Shown here: positions 47,561 through 57,509 of the stretch, in pieces
Numbering within the stretch: the first letter of the stretch is position 1
How the letters are laid out: each line of letters opens with the position of its first letter
Assembly: GCF_014145225.1 (NCBI RefSeq)
Contig: NZ_JABVCQ010000004.1
Location: 1-64,000 of the forward strand
DNA from: Thiospirillum jenense
GTDB lineage: Bacteria > Pseudomonadota > Gammaproteobacteria > Chromatiales > Chromatiaceae
DNA length: 64,000 bases
Reading direction: 5' to 3'
Translations under genes and position numbers: made by a program
The notes under the pieces: model-generated
The model's database searches: none
The model's input: the letters and a program-made list of their open reading frames with translations, nothing else
What the model was told of the DNA's origin: nothing

Positions 47561-50248
47561 TTAATGCGCAGATTGCTCTAACTGACGATAAATTTCTTGT
47601 TGCAAACACGTTAAAATCTGATCGGATTCAATTGGCGCGGCAGTGGGCGTCGTGATAAAAAAGACATCATCTACTTCAGCGCCAATGGTGGCAATTTTAG
47701 CACCTTGCAAGCGAATATCACAGTGGGCAAAGATCATTCCCAATTGTGCTAATAGACCGGGGCGGTCGAGCGTCACTAACCGCATAATGGTACGGTTTTT
47801 AATTGGATCGGCTGTAAAACTCATGCGTGTTGCAATGGAAAAATGGCGATGTTCTCGCGGCAGACGGCGTGCAACTTCAATGCAACCGTCATTCAAATCA
47901 CATAATTCGCGGTATAAAGATGCGCTTAGGTTATCACTCTCTTGACCAACTGCCAGTGGTTCGCCATCCATTGTCAAAATCTGAAAACTGTTAATTGCCA
48001 TCTGATCGGCGGTGGTAATAATCCGCGCATCCATGATATTAAAATGGCGCCGATCTAATAGTGCGGTTGTACATGCAAATAAATTGCGATCACTGGCAGC
48101 ATAAGTAAAGATTTCGCTACAACTCCGTTCGGGCAAGGGACGAATAGCGACCAATGGTAAACCATGCTGTTGTCCGTATAAAACTTGTTGCGTTTGCCAG
48201 GCAATATCTTCGGGTGAACTGGATGCAAAGAATTCAATATTTAATTGCCGCCACAGCGACCGGCATTGTTCAGCTTCAATCCCCTGACGCCCCAAAATCC
48301 GCATAGCTTCTGCTTGTTTTTCTTCAATCAATTCATCTTGCGCTTGCGGATTATCTAAGCCACGCTCTAAGGCTTGGCGGGTATTCAAATATAATTCACG
48401 CAAGAGTGCATCATTCCACGAATTCCAGCGTTTGGGATTGGTGGCGCGGGCATCGGCTACCGTGAGCAAATATAAATAATCTAAACGATTGACATCTCCC
48501 ACCAGCGCAGCGAATTGTTGAATCACTTCAGGATCACGAATATCTTTGTGCTGGGCCGTTAATGACATGATTAAATGACTTTCAATTAACCACATGACCA
48601 GGTGGCTATCATATTCACTTAAATGATGCAATTGACAAAACTCCCACGCATCTCGGGCGCCTAATTGCGAATGATCGCCACCGCGGCCTTTGGCAATGTC
48701 ATGAAATAAACCAGATAGATAGAGTAATTCCCGTTTGGGAATGCGCCGCGTAATGGCGCTGCATAATGGGAATTCATGGTCACAATCGGGAACGCTAAAG
48801 CGCCGTAAATTGCGCACCACGCGCAGCGTATGTTCATCCACCGTATAGACATGAAATAAATCGTATTGCATTCGCCCAACAATATTGGCAAATGCGGGAA
48901 TATACTTGGCAAGCACTCCATAGCGATTCATGCGCGTTAATACTCGGGTTAACCCATTGGGCGAGCGTAAAATTTCCATAAACAAACTGCGGGCGCGAAT
49001 ATCTTCACGGAACTCATCATCAATACGGTGGCAATTTTCCCGAATTAACCGAATGGTGCTGGCACGCACACCAATTAACTCAGGATGCAATTGTAATAAA
49101 TGAAATAACTCCAATAAAGCAAAGGGGAATTGTGCAAAGACTCGTTCGTGACTGACTTCCAAATAACCACTGCAAATTTGAAAGCGTTTGTTAATGGGTT
49201 GCGGGGCACCAATATCGGCGTGGAGCAAAATGGCTTCTTGAAAGAATTGTAGCAGCATTTCATTGAGGCGATTCAGTTCAATCACGGTGCGGTAATACTG
49301 CTGCATGAATTGTTCGACGGCAAGATTATTTGGTCCATCCGCAAACCCAAATTGCGTTGCCAATGTCCGTTGATAATCAAATAATAAACGATCTTCACGG
49401 CGCCCGGCGAGGCGATGTAATGCAAAACGAATACGCCATAATAACGCTTGACCATCGCTTAATGTGTGATATTCAGCCGTGGTGAGAAAACCCAATTGTA
49501 CCAAATCAGCCAAGCCCGCTGCATTAAAATGGCGTTTAGTTACCCAACCAATCATTTGAATATCACGCAGTCCGCCCGGATTTTCTTTAATATTTGGTTC
49601 AAGGTTATACGCCGTATCGCCATATTTATGCCAGCGATTTAATTGCTCTCGACATTTAGCGGCGAAGAATACATCACTCGGCCATAATTGCGTTGGATCA
49701 ATAGCGGTGCGCATTTGGTCAAGTAACGCTTGATGACCGATAATTAACCGTGCTTCAATTAAATTAGTCATAATGGTGACATCATCGCGGGCATGAACTT
49801 GACATTCAGCCGGTGTGCGCACAGCATGACCTATATCTAATTTGGTGTCCCATAAAAATGTCAGCAACGAACTAATTGGATCAGCTAAACTATCAAGGCT
49901 GTCAGGGGCGATGAGAATGAGTAAATCAATATCAGCCGAGGGTAATAACTCAGCGCGCCCATACCCACCAACGGCAATTAACGCAGCAGGTGGAAAATGT
50001 GGAATAAAGCGTTGCCAAACAACGGTTAATATTGCGTCAATCAATTGACTGCGCGTCCGTACCAATTCATCAATAGCGACGCCCTGATCGAATGCGGTAG
50101 ATAATTGTTGCGTCGAATGCGTTATCATCGTGCGCAATTGAATGATTGCCTGTGGCACTGGAGCGGTAAGTAATTGTTCAAATTGCGCATGGTCTGCCTC
50201 AGTGAATGACAAAATTGGCAATTGAGTTGACGCGAATTGTGAGCGCAT
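47561..50248 (-). CDS. glnD: bifunctional uridylyltransferase/uridylyl-removing enzyme GlnD
   Basis: The nitrogen sensor that uridylylates PII when glutamine is low and removes UMP when it is high. About 895 residues in four parts: nucleotidyltransferase with GGYGRAELLPSADIDLLIL near the N-terminus, a GlnD-type linker, an HD domain with LSGLFHDIAKGRGGDHSQLGA, and two C-terminal ACT domains (around FACTTALLDRRHFNI and LVTLDRPGLLAQLG) for glutamine. The ATG at 50248 (MRSQFASTQL) follows a CGGAG ribosome binding site; the ATG at 50281 would add 11 residues and lacks one. It is followed by the exported protein gene and dapC. Confidence 0.96.
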   Translation of the reverse strand: MRSQFASTQLPILSFTEADHAQFEQLLTAPVPQAIIQLRTMITHSTQQLSTAFDQGVAIDELVRTRSQLIDAILTVVWQRFIPHFPPAALIAVGGYGRAELLPSADIDLLILIAPDSLDSLADPISSLLTFLWDTKLDIGHAVRTPAECQVHARDDVTIMTNLIEARLIIGHQALLDQMRTAIDPTQLWPSDVFFAAKCREQLNRWHKYGDTAYNLEPNIKENPGGLRDIQMIGWVTKRHFNAAGLADLVQLGFLTTAEYHTLSDGQALLWRIRFALHRLAGRREDRLLFDYQRTLATQFGFADGPNNLAVEQFMQQYYRTVIELNRLNEMLLQFFQEAILLHADIGAPQPINKRFQICSGYLEVSHERVFAQFPFALLELFHLLQLHPELIGVRASTIRLIRENCHRIDDEFREDIRARSLFMEILRSPNGLTRVLTRMNRYGVLAKYIPAFANIVGRMQYDLFHVYTVDEHTLRVVRNLRRFSVPDCDHEFPLCSAITRRIPKRELLYLSGLFHDIAKGRGGDHSQLGARDAWEFCQLHHLSEYDSHLVMWLIESHLIMSLTAQHKDIRDPEVIQQFAALVGDVNRLDYLYLLTVADARATNPKRWNSWNDALLRELYLNTRQALERGLDNPQAQDELIEEKQAEAMRILGRQGIEAEQCRSLWRQLNIEFFASSSPEDIAWQTQQVLYGQQHGLPLVAIRPLPERSCSEIFTYAASDRNLFACTTALLDRRHFNIMDARIITTADQMAINSFQILTMDGEPLAVGQESDNLSASLYRELCDLNDGCIEVARRLPREHRHFSIATRMSFTADPIKNRTIMRLVTLDRPGLLAQLGMIFAHCDIRLQGAKIATIGAEVDDVFFITTPTAAPIESDQILTCLQQEIYRQLEQSAH

Positions 50249-50353
50249 GAACGTCTCCGGTGGTGATGGTCGGGTTGGCATGGTATTTATCGTTTTAGTA
50301 GTATAGGATGATAACGCTTTTTTTCATGTTGAGAATGGTTAGGAGTCATTGGA

Positions 50354-50539
50354 ATGAGTGAAGCATTAAACATTATTGCGGCGATTGTCATGGCAATGTT
50401 TGTCTTTATGTTATGGCCGGCAGCGAAAAATTGGCAACAACACGGGCCGAAAGCCCAAGCGGGTGATTGGCAAGCGGTATTATTACCGATTGCAGCGGTG
50501 GTTGGTTTGGTATTTGTGTTAATTCTCATTGTCAGATGA
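50354..50539 (+). CDS. small two-helix membrane protein
   Basis: A 61-residue protein with two predicted transmembrane helices: residues 5-22 (LNIIAAIVMAMFVFMLWP) and 43-60 (LLPIAAVVGLVFVLILIV), joined by a polar Gln-rich loop with HGPKAQAGDW. A good AGGAG precedes the ATG. It is divergent from glnD. Similar short proteins occur in gammaproteobacteria, but I know no function for them. Confidence 0.65.
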   Translation: MSEALNIIAAIVMAMFVFMLWPAAKNWQQHGPKAQAGDWQAVLLPIAAVVGLVFVLILIVR

Positions 50540-50656
50540 ACTGTTTGGCGAATAAGCTGGACAGCAGTACCAATAAATCCTGCCGTCCCGCCGGGCGTGA
50601 CTCAATTGGTTTAATCCACCATCCCACGCGGGATTTATCATAAAGATGTGACCACA

Positions 50657-51124
50657 ATGGCAATTGAAATTGAGCGTAAATTCTTAGTTGAAACCGACGA
50701 GTGGCGCAGTGGGATTGAATCCCAAGTGCGCTTGGTGCAGGGTTATTTAGCCAATCATCAAAATGCAACGGTGCGAGTGCGTATTAAAGGACAACAGGCG
50801 TTTTTGACTATTAAAGGCGCTACGCACGGCATTAGCCGAGCCGAGTTTGAATACCCCATTCCAGTGGCCGACGCTGAGGTATTATTGCGTGATTTAACCG
50901 TGTCACCACCGATTGAAAAAACCCGTTATCAGGTGCGTTATCGCAGTGATTTATGGGACCTTGACGTATTCAGCGGTGCAAATGCGGGATTAATAATGGC
51001 GGAAATTGAATTAGAAACTGCCGATCAAGTGGTTGATTTACCGCCCTGGCTGGGCAACGAGGTCTCGCATGATTCGCGCTATTACAACGTTAATTTGGCG
51101 CGTCATCCGTATCACCACTGGTAA
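50657..51124 (+). CDS. CYTH domain protein (triphosphate tunnel metalloenzyme)
   Basis: A 155-residue enzyme with the defining EIERKFLV motif at residues 4-11. The alternating basic/acidic strands of the tunnel are visible: VRVRIKGQQAFLTIKG, RAEFEYPIP, KTRYQVRY, WDLDVFSG and MAEIELET. Bacterial members mostly hydrolyse inorganic triphosphate. ATG 50657 is chosen over GTG 50648 because it places EIERKFLV at the usual distance. Its 3' end overlaps the start of the solute-binding protein gene. Confidence 0.93.
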   Translation: MAIEIERKFLVETDEWRSGIESQVRLVQGYLANHQNATVRVRIKGQQAFLTIKGATHGISRAEFEYPIPVADAEVLLRDLTVSPPIEKTRYQVRYRSDLWDLDVFSGANAGLIMAEIELETADQVVDLPPWLGNEVSHDSRYYNVNLARHPYHHW

Positions 51125-52631
51125 AGCACCCAGCAGGCGCCGTTTTATTCTGGTTTATTGGCTCGTTATTAGCGGATGTTTATTCGGTTGCAATAGCCAA
51201 GTCAATAACACCACTATTCGTTTTGGTATTGCCGACACACCGCGTCTGCTCGATCCGCGCTTCGCCACCGACGCCATCTCTGAACGCCTTAACCGCTTGA
51301 TTTATCAACGATTAATTGAGTTCGATGCCGCCTCGCAACCCGTCCCGGGCATCGCCACTTGGGCGCAATTAACGCCGACGCAATACCGTTTTGACCTCGG
51401 GCAGCACGCGCATCAATTCAGCAACGGTGAGCGCCTGACCGCGCATGATGTCGCTGCAACTTATCGCTCGGTGCTTGATCCGGCGACCGTGTCACCGCAG
51501 CGGGCGGCGCTGGCGAACATTGCCGCCATTGCCGTTTTGAACGATAAGCAAATTATATTCCATTTGCACCGCCCCGACCGCCTATTCCCTGCGCTGCTTG
51601 GCATTGGGATTTTGCCGGCTGTGCAATTGGCGACAAATCACGATTTCGCGCACCAACCGATTGGCAGTGGTCCGCTCCAATTTGGTGCATGGCCGACGGC
51701 TGGGCGGTTAATATTGCAGCGGCGCAGCGATGGGCAAGTATTTGAATTTATTACAGTTAAAGACCCAAACGTGCGGGTGATGAAGCTACTGCGCGGTGAG
51801 GTTGATTTGCTACAAAACGACTTGCCGCCCGAATTGCTGGCATGGCTGAAGCGCCAGCCGGGTGTGACCGTCCACACCGAGCACGGCGCAAATTTTTCCT
51901 ACCTGGGCATGAACTTAGCCGATCCGCACCTCAAATCACTTGAAGTACGCCAAGCACTCGCTTATGCCGTTGATCGCACTGCTTTGGTGCAATTTTTATT
52001 GCATGGTCACGCGCAATTAGCGCAGGCATTATTAACGCCGACTCATTGGGCGGGCGCGCCGGAGTTAATTGGTTATCAATACGATCCAGCGCGGGCGCGG
52101 GCATTATTAACAACCGCCGGGTATGATGCGACACATCCATTAAAATTGAGTTATAAAACGTCAAGTGATCCACAGCGATTGCGCATGGCGACAGTGATTC
52201 AAGCGCAATTAGCGGCAGTCAATGTTGAATTAACGATTCAAAGTTATGATTGGGGAACGTTCTTTGGGGATATTAAAGCGGGGCGGTTTCAATTATATGG
52301 ATTAACGTGGGTGGGAGTCCGAACTCCAGACATTTTTCGGTATGCGTTTCACAGCGCCGCCGTGCCACCGGCGGGCGCTAATCGTGGTCATTACCATAAT
52401 AACACCGCCGATGCTTTAATTGAAAAAGGGCAATTGGAATTGAATGAAACCGCGCAGGCAGCGCACTACCGTGCGTTGCAAAAACAATTATTAACTGACT
52501 TACCCGTGATTCCATTGTGGTATGAAGATCAGGTCGCGGTGATGCGTCACACGGTGCGCGGTTATCAAGTGGCGGTGAATGGTGATTATGATGGGTTATT
52601 AAAGGTGCAGCGTGTGGTTCAAATAAATTGA
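51069..52631 (+). CDS. solute-binding lipoprotein, family 5 (oligopeptide/nickel type), orphan
   Basis: About 520 residues of the ABC transporter family-5 substrate-binding fold. The lipobox CLFGC follows a hydrophobic stretch ILVYWLVISG, preceded by Arg-rich residues, indicating a lipoprotein. Family landmarks are GIADTPRLLDPRFATDAISERLNRLIYQRLIE, SNGERLTAHDVAATYRSV, VRQALAYAVDRTALVQFLL and the C-terminal LLTDLPVIPLWYEDQ. The start is uncertain: ATG 51069 lies inside the CYTH gene and leaves a long leader. No permease or ATPase genes are adjacent, so the transporter parts must lie elsewhere or it works otherwise. Confidence 0.9.
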   Translation: MIRAITTLIWRVIRITTGKAPSRRRFILVYWLVISGCLFGCNSQVNNTTIRFGIADTPRLLDPRFATDAISERLNRLIYQRLIEFDAASQPVPGIATWAQLTPTQYRFDLGQHAHQFSNGERLTAHDVAATYRSVLDPATVSPQRAALANIAAIAVLNDKQIIFHLHRPDRLFPALLGIGILPAVQLATNHDFAHQPIGSGPLQFGAWPTAGRLILQRRSDGQVFEFITVKDPNVRVMKLLRGEVDLLQNDLPPELLAWLKRQPGVTVHTEHGANFSYLGMNLADPHLKSLEVRQALAYAVDRTALVQFLLHGHAQLAQALLTPTHWAGAPELIGYQYDPARARALLTTAGYDATHPLKLSYKTSSDPQRLRMATVIQAQLAAVNVELTIQSYDWGTFFGDIKAGRFQLYGLTWVGVRTPDIFRYAFHSAAVPPAGANRGHYHNNTADALIEKGQLELNETAQAAHYRALQKQLLTDLPVIPLWYEDQVAVMRHTVRGYQVAVNGDYDGLLKVQRVVQIN

Positions 52632-52832
52632 GCGCGTTTTTATTCTCGTATTCTCCTTGTAAGCGCTGTGAGAAATTATCATTAATAGCGCATTCACAGT
52701 GCGGCATTTTAATGACAAGTAACAACAATGGGTCAGCTTGCACCGCTGGCCAAATAGCGATTTATCAATGCGCGAATGATAAAAGCGCCCTATGCTATTG
52801 CAAAACATGTGTTAACTTTTAGGTATCCTGAC

Positions 52833-53846
52833 ATGTCCACGACTATAGAAACTCATGATCGGCAGCCAGCTCAAACAATGCTGACTGAAGATGTTGCATC
52901 AATGCGTCTGCCGCACTTTCCAATTACATTATTTGCAATGGTCATGGGTTTAACTGGTTTAGCAATTGCATTAGAAAAGGTTTACCATTTGTTTGGTGGA
53001 TCACCGCTATTTTTTCAAAGCCTTTTAGTAGCAACCACACTGTTATTTATCACTTTAACGGTTTTATACGGGTTGAAATGGTGGCATCATCCTGATGTGG
53101 TCGTCTCTGACTTTTTTCATCCAATCCGAATGCACTTTTTTCCCACCGTATCAATTTCACTACTACTACTGAGCATTGGCTATTATAGTTATTTGCCGAT
53201 GTTAGCCATCCCGTTGTGGTTTATTGGTGCAACGCTCCATGCTCTGTTCACCTTTTATATTTTCAGCTATTGGATTAAACGCAACTTTGAAATCCAACAC
53301 GCCAATCCCGCCTGGTTTATTCCCATTGTTGGGAATGTGATTATTCCCATTGTGGGCGTTGATTTAGTTGGCAGCACCATTGCCACCTTTTTCTTTGTCG
53401 TTGGCATTTTCTTTTGGATCATTCTGCTGACTATCGTATTATATCGCATTGTTTTTCATCACCAACTGGCTGATAAGTTTATTCCAACGCTGTTTATTTT
53501 TATCGCACCGCCCGCCGTTGGGTTTATTTCTTACCTGCGCATTGCGCATAATTTTGATTTGATGGCGCACTTTTTATTATTCATTGGGTATTTTTTCACC
53601 ATTCTATTGTTATTTATGGTCAACAGTTTTTGGCGGTTGAAATTTTTTGTGTCATGGTGGGCATTTACTTTTCCACTTGATGCCATCACCATTGCCTCTT
53701 TGGTCGCCTATCAAATCACCCGCGAGCCATTTTACGCGGTCGTTTCTATTGGATTATTGAGCATCACCATTACAGTTATTAGTCTAGTTTTTGTTGAAAC
53801 ACTCCAACAGGTGCGGCGGCGCACCATTTGCGTACAGGAAGGTTAG
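52833..53846 (+). CDS. SLAC1/TehA-type (TDT family) membrane channel or transporter
   Basis: A 337-residue polytopic membrane protein with about ten transmembrane helices. It has the family opening LPHFPITLFAMVMGLTGLAIAL, and PAWFIPIVGNVIIPIVG in the middle, typical of TehA/SLAC1 proteins. Characterised relatives conduct anions or dicarboxylates, and TehA was first noted for tellurite resistance. The ATG at 52833 is preferred over an upstream in-frame start at 52776. The DUF302 gene follows after 3 bases, so the two are an operon. Confidence 0.85.
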   Translation: MSTTIETHDRQPAQTMLTEDVASMRLPHFPITLFAMVMGLTGLAIALEKVYHLFGGSPLFFQSLLVATTLLFITLTVLYGLKWWHHPDVVVSDFFHPIRMHFFPTVSISLLLLSIGYYSYLPMLAIPLWFIGATLHALFTFYIFSYWIKRNFEIQHANPAWFIPIVGNVIIPIVGVDLVGSTIATFFFVVGIFFWIILLTIVLYRIVFHHQLADKFIPTLFIFIAPPAVGFISYLRIAHNFDLMAHFLLFIGYFFTILLLFMVNSFWRLKFFVSWWAFTFPLDAITIASLVAYQITREPFYAVVSIGLLSITITVISLVFVETLQQVRRRTICVQEG

Positions 53847-53849
53847 AAG

Positions 53850-54353
53850 ATGAACGCACCCAAAAAAGCGTTATTGTTAGTCGGTGGTTTTTTGCTGGGT
53901 ATTTTATTCACCGGTATTACAATTAATCTGGCAGTGCCACAATTGTTAATTAAAGAAGTACACAGCCCGTATGATTTTGATAAGACGGTACGAATAATTC
54001 AAGAACGCATTGCCGCCAGCCCACGTTGGCATGTGGTTGAAGTCTATGACCAGAATGCTGAAGCCATTGCACACGGTGGCCAACCAATTGGGCGGATGGC
54101 AATTATTAAGTATTGCAGCGGTCACTATGCGTCGGCGATGTTAAAAGATGACGCCCGCAAATCATTAGCGGCGATGATGCCCAAAGGCATTGCGGTGTAT
54201 GAAAATAGTCGGGGTGAGGTATTGATTGCGATGAATAACGGCATGGTCATGGGCAAGTTATTTAGTGGTGAAACAGCGGCAATTATGGAAGACGTTTCCC
54301 GCGAAGTGGAGGAGATCATGAATTTTATGAACTTCAAATTTTTAACCTTTTAA
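53850..54353 (+). CDS. membrane-anchored DUF302 protein
   Basis: A 167-residue protein with one N-terminal transmembrane helix (residues about 6-30, KALLLVGGFLLGILFTGITINLAV has its hydrophobic core here). A periplasmic DUF302 domain follows: SPYDFDKTVRIIQERIAA, VEVYDQNAEAIAH, and the C-terminal MPKGIAVYENSRGEVLIAMNNGMV. The family has no settled function. The single cysteine in IKYCSGHYA is also typical of membrane-bound members. It is coupled to the TDT transporter gene, 3 bases upstream. Confidence 0.83.
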   Translation: MNAPKKALLLVGGFLLGILFTGITINLAVPQLLIKEVHSPYDFDKTVRIIQERIAASPRWHVVEVYDQNAEAIAHGGQPIGRMAIIKYCSGHYASAMLKDDARKSLAAMMPKGIAVYENSRGEVLIAMNNGMVMGKLFSGETAAIMEDVSREVEEIMNFMNFKFLTF

Positions 54354-54440
54354 CGTCGTCTAGCTATTGAAAAATGCGCATTGCGCCATGACATTCTTTA
54401 GTACACTTTTAACCCGCTTTATTTATTCGCAGAGACTATT

Positions 54441-55910
54441 ATGACCACCACATCGCATCCCAGCGCCGCCGCGCTGTTGCTATCATCCACCGTCGCGTTG
54501 GGTATGAATACCATCGCCGCAACCGCCCCGCCCGCGCCCGGTGTGCCACCGCCGCTGACCGCCACGCAACCGGCCGCCGTGTCGCAAGTGACTGAAAAGG
54601 TTTTGAAAAATGGCCTGCGCGTGCTGGTGAAACAAGATCACCGCGCTCCGATTGCCACCATGCAAGTGTGGTATCGCGTCGGGTCGAGTTATGAACATGA
54701 TGGCGTGACCGGCATTTCTCATTTATTAGAACACATGATGTTTAAAGGAACAGAGAAGGTTGGTCCAGGTGAATTTTCACGCATTATTGCAGAGAATGGT
54801 GGCGATGAAAATGCGTTCACCTCCCGCGATTACACCGCTTATTTTCAAACCATTGCAACGGATCGTTTAGCAATTGCGTTTGAATTAGAAGCGGATCGAA
54901 TGCGACAATTAGCATTACCCGAGGCCGAGTTTTTGAAAGAATTAGAGGTGGTAAAAGAAGAGCGCCGCCTGCGGACGGACGATGATCCCGAGTCATTAGC
55001 GTATGAACATTTTAATGCAACAGCTTTTGTCGCTGCGCCCTATCGTATTCCCATTATTGGCTGGGCAAGTGATTTAGACACCATTGCGGTTGATGATTTG
55101 CGCAATTGGTATCGGCGTTGGTATGCACCGAATAATGCGACATTAATTGTGGTGGGCGATGTTACGCCGCCGCAGGTTTTTTCATTAGCCGAGCAGTATT
55201 TTGGTGGATTGCAAGCAGAGCAAATCACGCCGCCGAAGTCGCGTACTGAACCGCCGCAATTCGGTGAAAAACGCATTGTGGTGAAGGCGCCGGCGAATGA
55301 ACCGTATCTATTATTCGGTTATAAAACGCCGGTGTTATTAAATGCAAATCAGGACGCCGCGTGGGAACCTTACGCATTGGAAATGCTGGCGGCTATTCTT
55401 GATGGCGGTGAAAGTGCGCGCTTTAGTCGGGAATTGATTCGTGGTCAGCAATTAGCAGCGGCGGCATCCGCAAGTTATAGCGCCTTTTCCCGTCTGCCGG
55501 ATTTATTTTTATTTGAAGGAATGCCGGCGCAGGGGCATGATTTAACGACGCTGGAAGCGGCCATGATTAAACAAATTGAACGGGTGCAGCGTCAAGCGGT
55601 TACGCCTGAAGAACTAACCCGAGCGCGGAATCAATTGATTGCGGCCAAAGTCTATGAACAAGACTCGGTGTTTTATCAAGCAATGCAATTGGGGCAATTA
55701 GAAACAGTTGGCTTGGGTTGGCAATTAGCTGACCAGTATTTAGCGCAATTAACCGCCATTACACCGGCGCAAATTCAAGCGGTTGCTAAAAAATATCTCA
55801 TTCCCGACCAGCGCACCGTTGCTATTCTACATCCATTGCCATTAAATAATGATGATGATAGCGATCACGCCGCGCCGGCCGCTGCTAGAGGGCATGGTTA
55901 TGTGCGTTAA
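54441..55910 (+). CDS. M16 family zinc metallopeptidase, catalytic partner
   Basis: A 489-residue peptidase of the pitrilysin/mitochondrial-processing type. The inverted zinc motif HLLEH is at 94-98, with the third ligand E174 exactly 76 residues later in VVKEERR, so the active site is complete. An N-terminal signal-like region (LLLSSTVALGMNTIAATA) indicates export to the periplasm. Two M16 domains are recognisable (about 45-200 and 215-460). The inactive homologue gene follows after 70 bases, as in other two-gene M16 pairs that form heterodimers. Confidence 0.94.
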   Translation: MTTTSHPSAAALLLSSTVALGMNTIAATAPPAPGVPPPLTATQPAAVSQVTEKVLKNGLRVLVKQDHRAPIATMQVWYRVGSSYEHDGVTGISHLLEHMMFKGTEKVGPGEFSRIIAENGGDENAFTSRDYTAYFQTIATDRLAIAFELEADRMRQLALPEAEFLKELEVVKEERRLRTDDDPESLAYEHFNATAFVAAPYRIPIIGWASDLDTIAVDDLRNWYRRWYAPNNATLIVVGDVTPPQVFSLAEQYFGGLQAEQITPPKSRTEPPQFGEKRIVVKAPANEPYLLFGYKTPVLLNANQDAAWEPYALEMLAAILDGGESARFSRELIRGQQLAAAASASYSAFSRLPDLFLFEGMPAQGHDLTTLEAAMIKQIERVQRQAVTPEELTRARNQLIAAKVYEQDSVFYQAMQLGQLETVGLGWQLADQYLAQLTAITPAQIQAVAKKYLIPDQRTVAILHPLPLNNDDDSDHAAPAAARGHGYVR

Positions 55911-55980
55911 TCATTGGTCAATCTATTCAGTGATGATGGTTCACCGCCATCGGTTTTTTAATTCAATTCAGAGGATTTGC

Positions 55981-57294
55981 ATGACGCTCGCTACCGCCGC
56001 TGCTTTAACCTTGACGCCCACTTTATCTGCTCATGCAACGCCATCTATTCAAACTTGGCAGACCGCTAATGGTGCCAAAGTTTTATTTGTTGCAGCGCCG
56101 AATTTGCCAATGGTGGATATTCGCGTTGTATTCGCCGCCGGCAGTGCGCGGGATGGTGCGCAATTCGGATTAGCGGCATTAACGTCAGGTTTATTAGCCG
56201 AAGGCGCGGGGCCGTGGAATGCCGATGTAATTGCCGAACGAATAGAAATGGTGGGCGGTGAATTGAATAGCGGGATTGATCGGGATATGGCGTGGGTGAA
56301 TGTGCGCAGTTTAATTGAAACGGCGGCGCTGGCGACCGTGACTGATACAGTAGCACAGGTGTTGGGCGCGCCGCATTTTGCTGCCGCCGATTTGGAACGG
56401 GTGCGCCACAATCGGTTGGTGGCGTTGCGGCAAGCCGAGCAGGATCCCGCGACCGTTGGTAGCAAGTTGATTTTTAAGGCAATTTTTGGCGAGCATCCCT
56501 ACGCGCACGATCCTGATGGCACGGCGGCGACCTTGACGGCGGTGCAGCAGGCGGATGTGCAGGCGTTTTATCGCCGTTATTATGTTGCAGAAAATGCAGT
56601 CGTGGCGATTGTCGGGGCGCTGGATCGGGCGCAAGCCGAGCAATTGGCGACGCAAATGACCGCGCATTTGCCGCGTGGCGAGGCGGCGGCGCCATTGCCA
56701 GCGGTGCCGCAGGCGACCGCCGGATCAATGAACCGAATAAACTTTCCATCCAGTCAAACGCATTTATTTGCGGGTCAAGTGGGAATGAAACGCGGTGATC
56801 CGGATTATTTCACGCTGTATGTTGGTAATCATATTTTGGGCGGCGGTGGATTGGTTTCTTTATTAACCGATGCGGTGCGGGAACAGCGCGGTTTGTCTTA
56901 TAGTGTCTATAGTCATTTATTACCGCTGGCGCAGCCGGGGCCATTTTTATTAGGATTGCAGACCCAGAATGCACAAGCCGATGAAGCGCAGACGGTTTTA
57001 TTAGACACGCTGCGCCGTTTTATTAATGATGGCCCGACGCCGGCCCAATTGGATGCGGCAATTAAAAACTTGACCGGCGGTTTTCCGTTGCGTATTGCAA
57101 GTAATAAACATATTGTGCAATATCTCGCCGTGATTGGGTTTTATGACTTGCCATTGGATTATCTGGATCGCTTCACAGATCGTATTCGGGCAGTGACGGC
57201 GCAGGATATTAAAACGGCATTTCAAAAACGCATTCATCCCGATCAATTGCAGATCGTATTGGTTGGTGCAGCAGCCAAGCCGATGGCTAAATGA
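55981..57294 (+). CDS. M16 family peptidase-like protein lacking the zinc site (non-catalytic partner)
   Basis: A 437-residue M16 homologue. The N-terminal signal MTLATAAALTLTPTLSAHAT predicts export. At the position of HxxEH it reads ALTSG (66-70), so it cannot bind the catalytic zinc. The C-terminal M16 domain is well preserved (GLSYSVYSHL, GFYDLPLDYLDRF). It likely forms the substrate-binding half of a heterodimer with the preceding gene. ATG 55981 follows a GAGG ribosome binding site; the longer frame from 55849 overlaps the upstream gene and is not credible. It is closed by terminator-like repeat A. Confidence 0.93.
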   Translation: MTLATAAALTLTPTLSAHATPSIQTWQTANGAKVLFVAAPNLPMVDIRVVFAAGSARDGAQFGLAALTSGLLAEGAGPWNADVIAERIEMVGGELNSGIDRDMAWVNVRSLIETAALATVTDTVAQVLGAPHFAAADLERVRHNRLVALRQAEQDPATVGSKLIFKAIFGEHPYAHDPDGTAATLTAVQQADVQAFYRRYYVAENAVVAIVGALDRAQAEQLATQMTAHLPRGEAAAPLPAVPQATAGSMNRINFPSSQTHLFAGQVGMKRGDPDYFTLYVGNHILGGGGLVSLLTDAVREQRGLSYSVYSHLLPLAQPGPFLLGLQTQNAQADEAQTVLLDTLRRFINDGPTPAQLDAAIKNLTGGFPLRIASNKHIVQYLAVIGFYDLPLDYLDRFTDRIRAVTAQDIKTAFQKRIHPDQLQIVLVGAAAKPMAK

Positions 57295-57372
57295 TGCGAT
57301 GCAGTTGACTGGTTGAGTATTGAATGAAATTGAACCCGCGTTTGGGAATTACCTGGCGCGGGTTTTCACTAT
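57288..57372 (+). repeat. terminator-like direct repeat, copy A
   Basis: About 80 bases, overlapping the end of the M16-like gene. Shared with copy B (58669-58750) are ATGCGATGCA, ACTGGT, and a 24-base block starting AACCCGCGTTTGGGAATTAC. The hairpin AACCCGCG (57333-57340)/CGCGGGTT (57357-57364) is followed by TTTT-type sequence, so this copy probably terminates the M16 operon. Identity between the copies is roughly three quarters outside the identical block, by eye. Confidence 0.8.
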
Positions 57373-57509
57373 TTAGGCGTTGTTTAATTTGAATCGGGGC
57401 GGTGTGCAACTCATTATGCACTTGATTTAATGAGTTGGGCTTTTGTATTGCTTGCGAAATGGCGTCTAAACCCTGAATAACTTCTGATATGTGAGCGATC
57501 ATCCGTACC

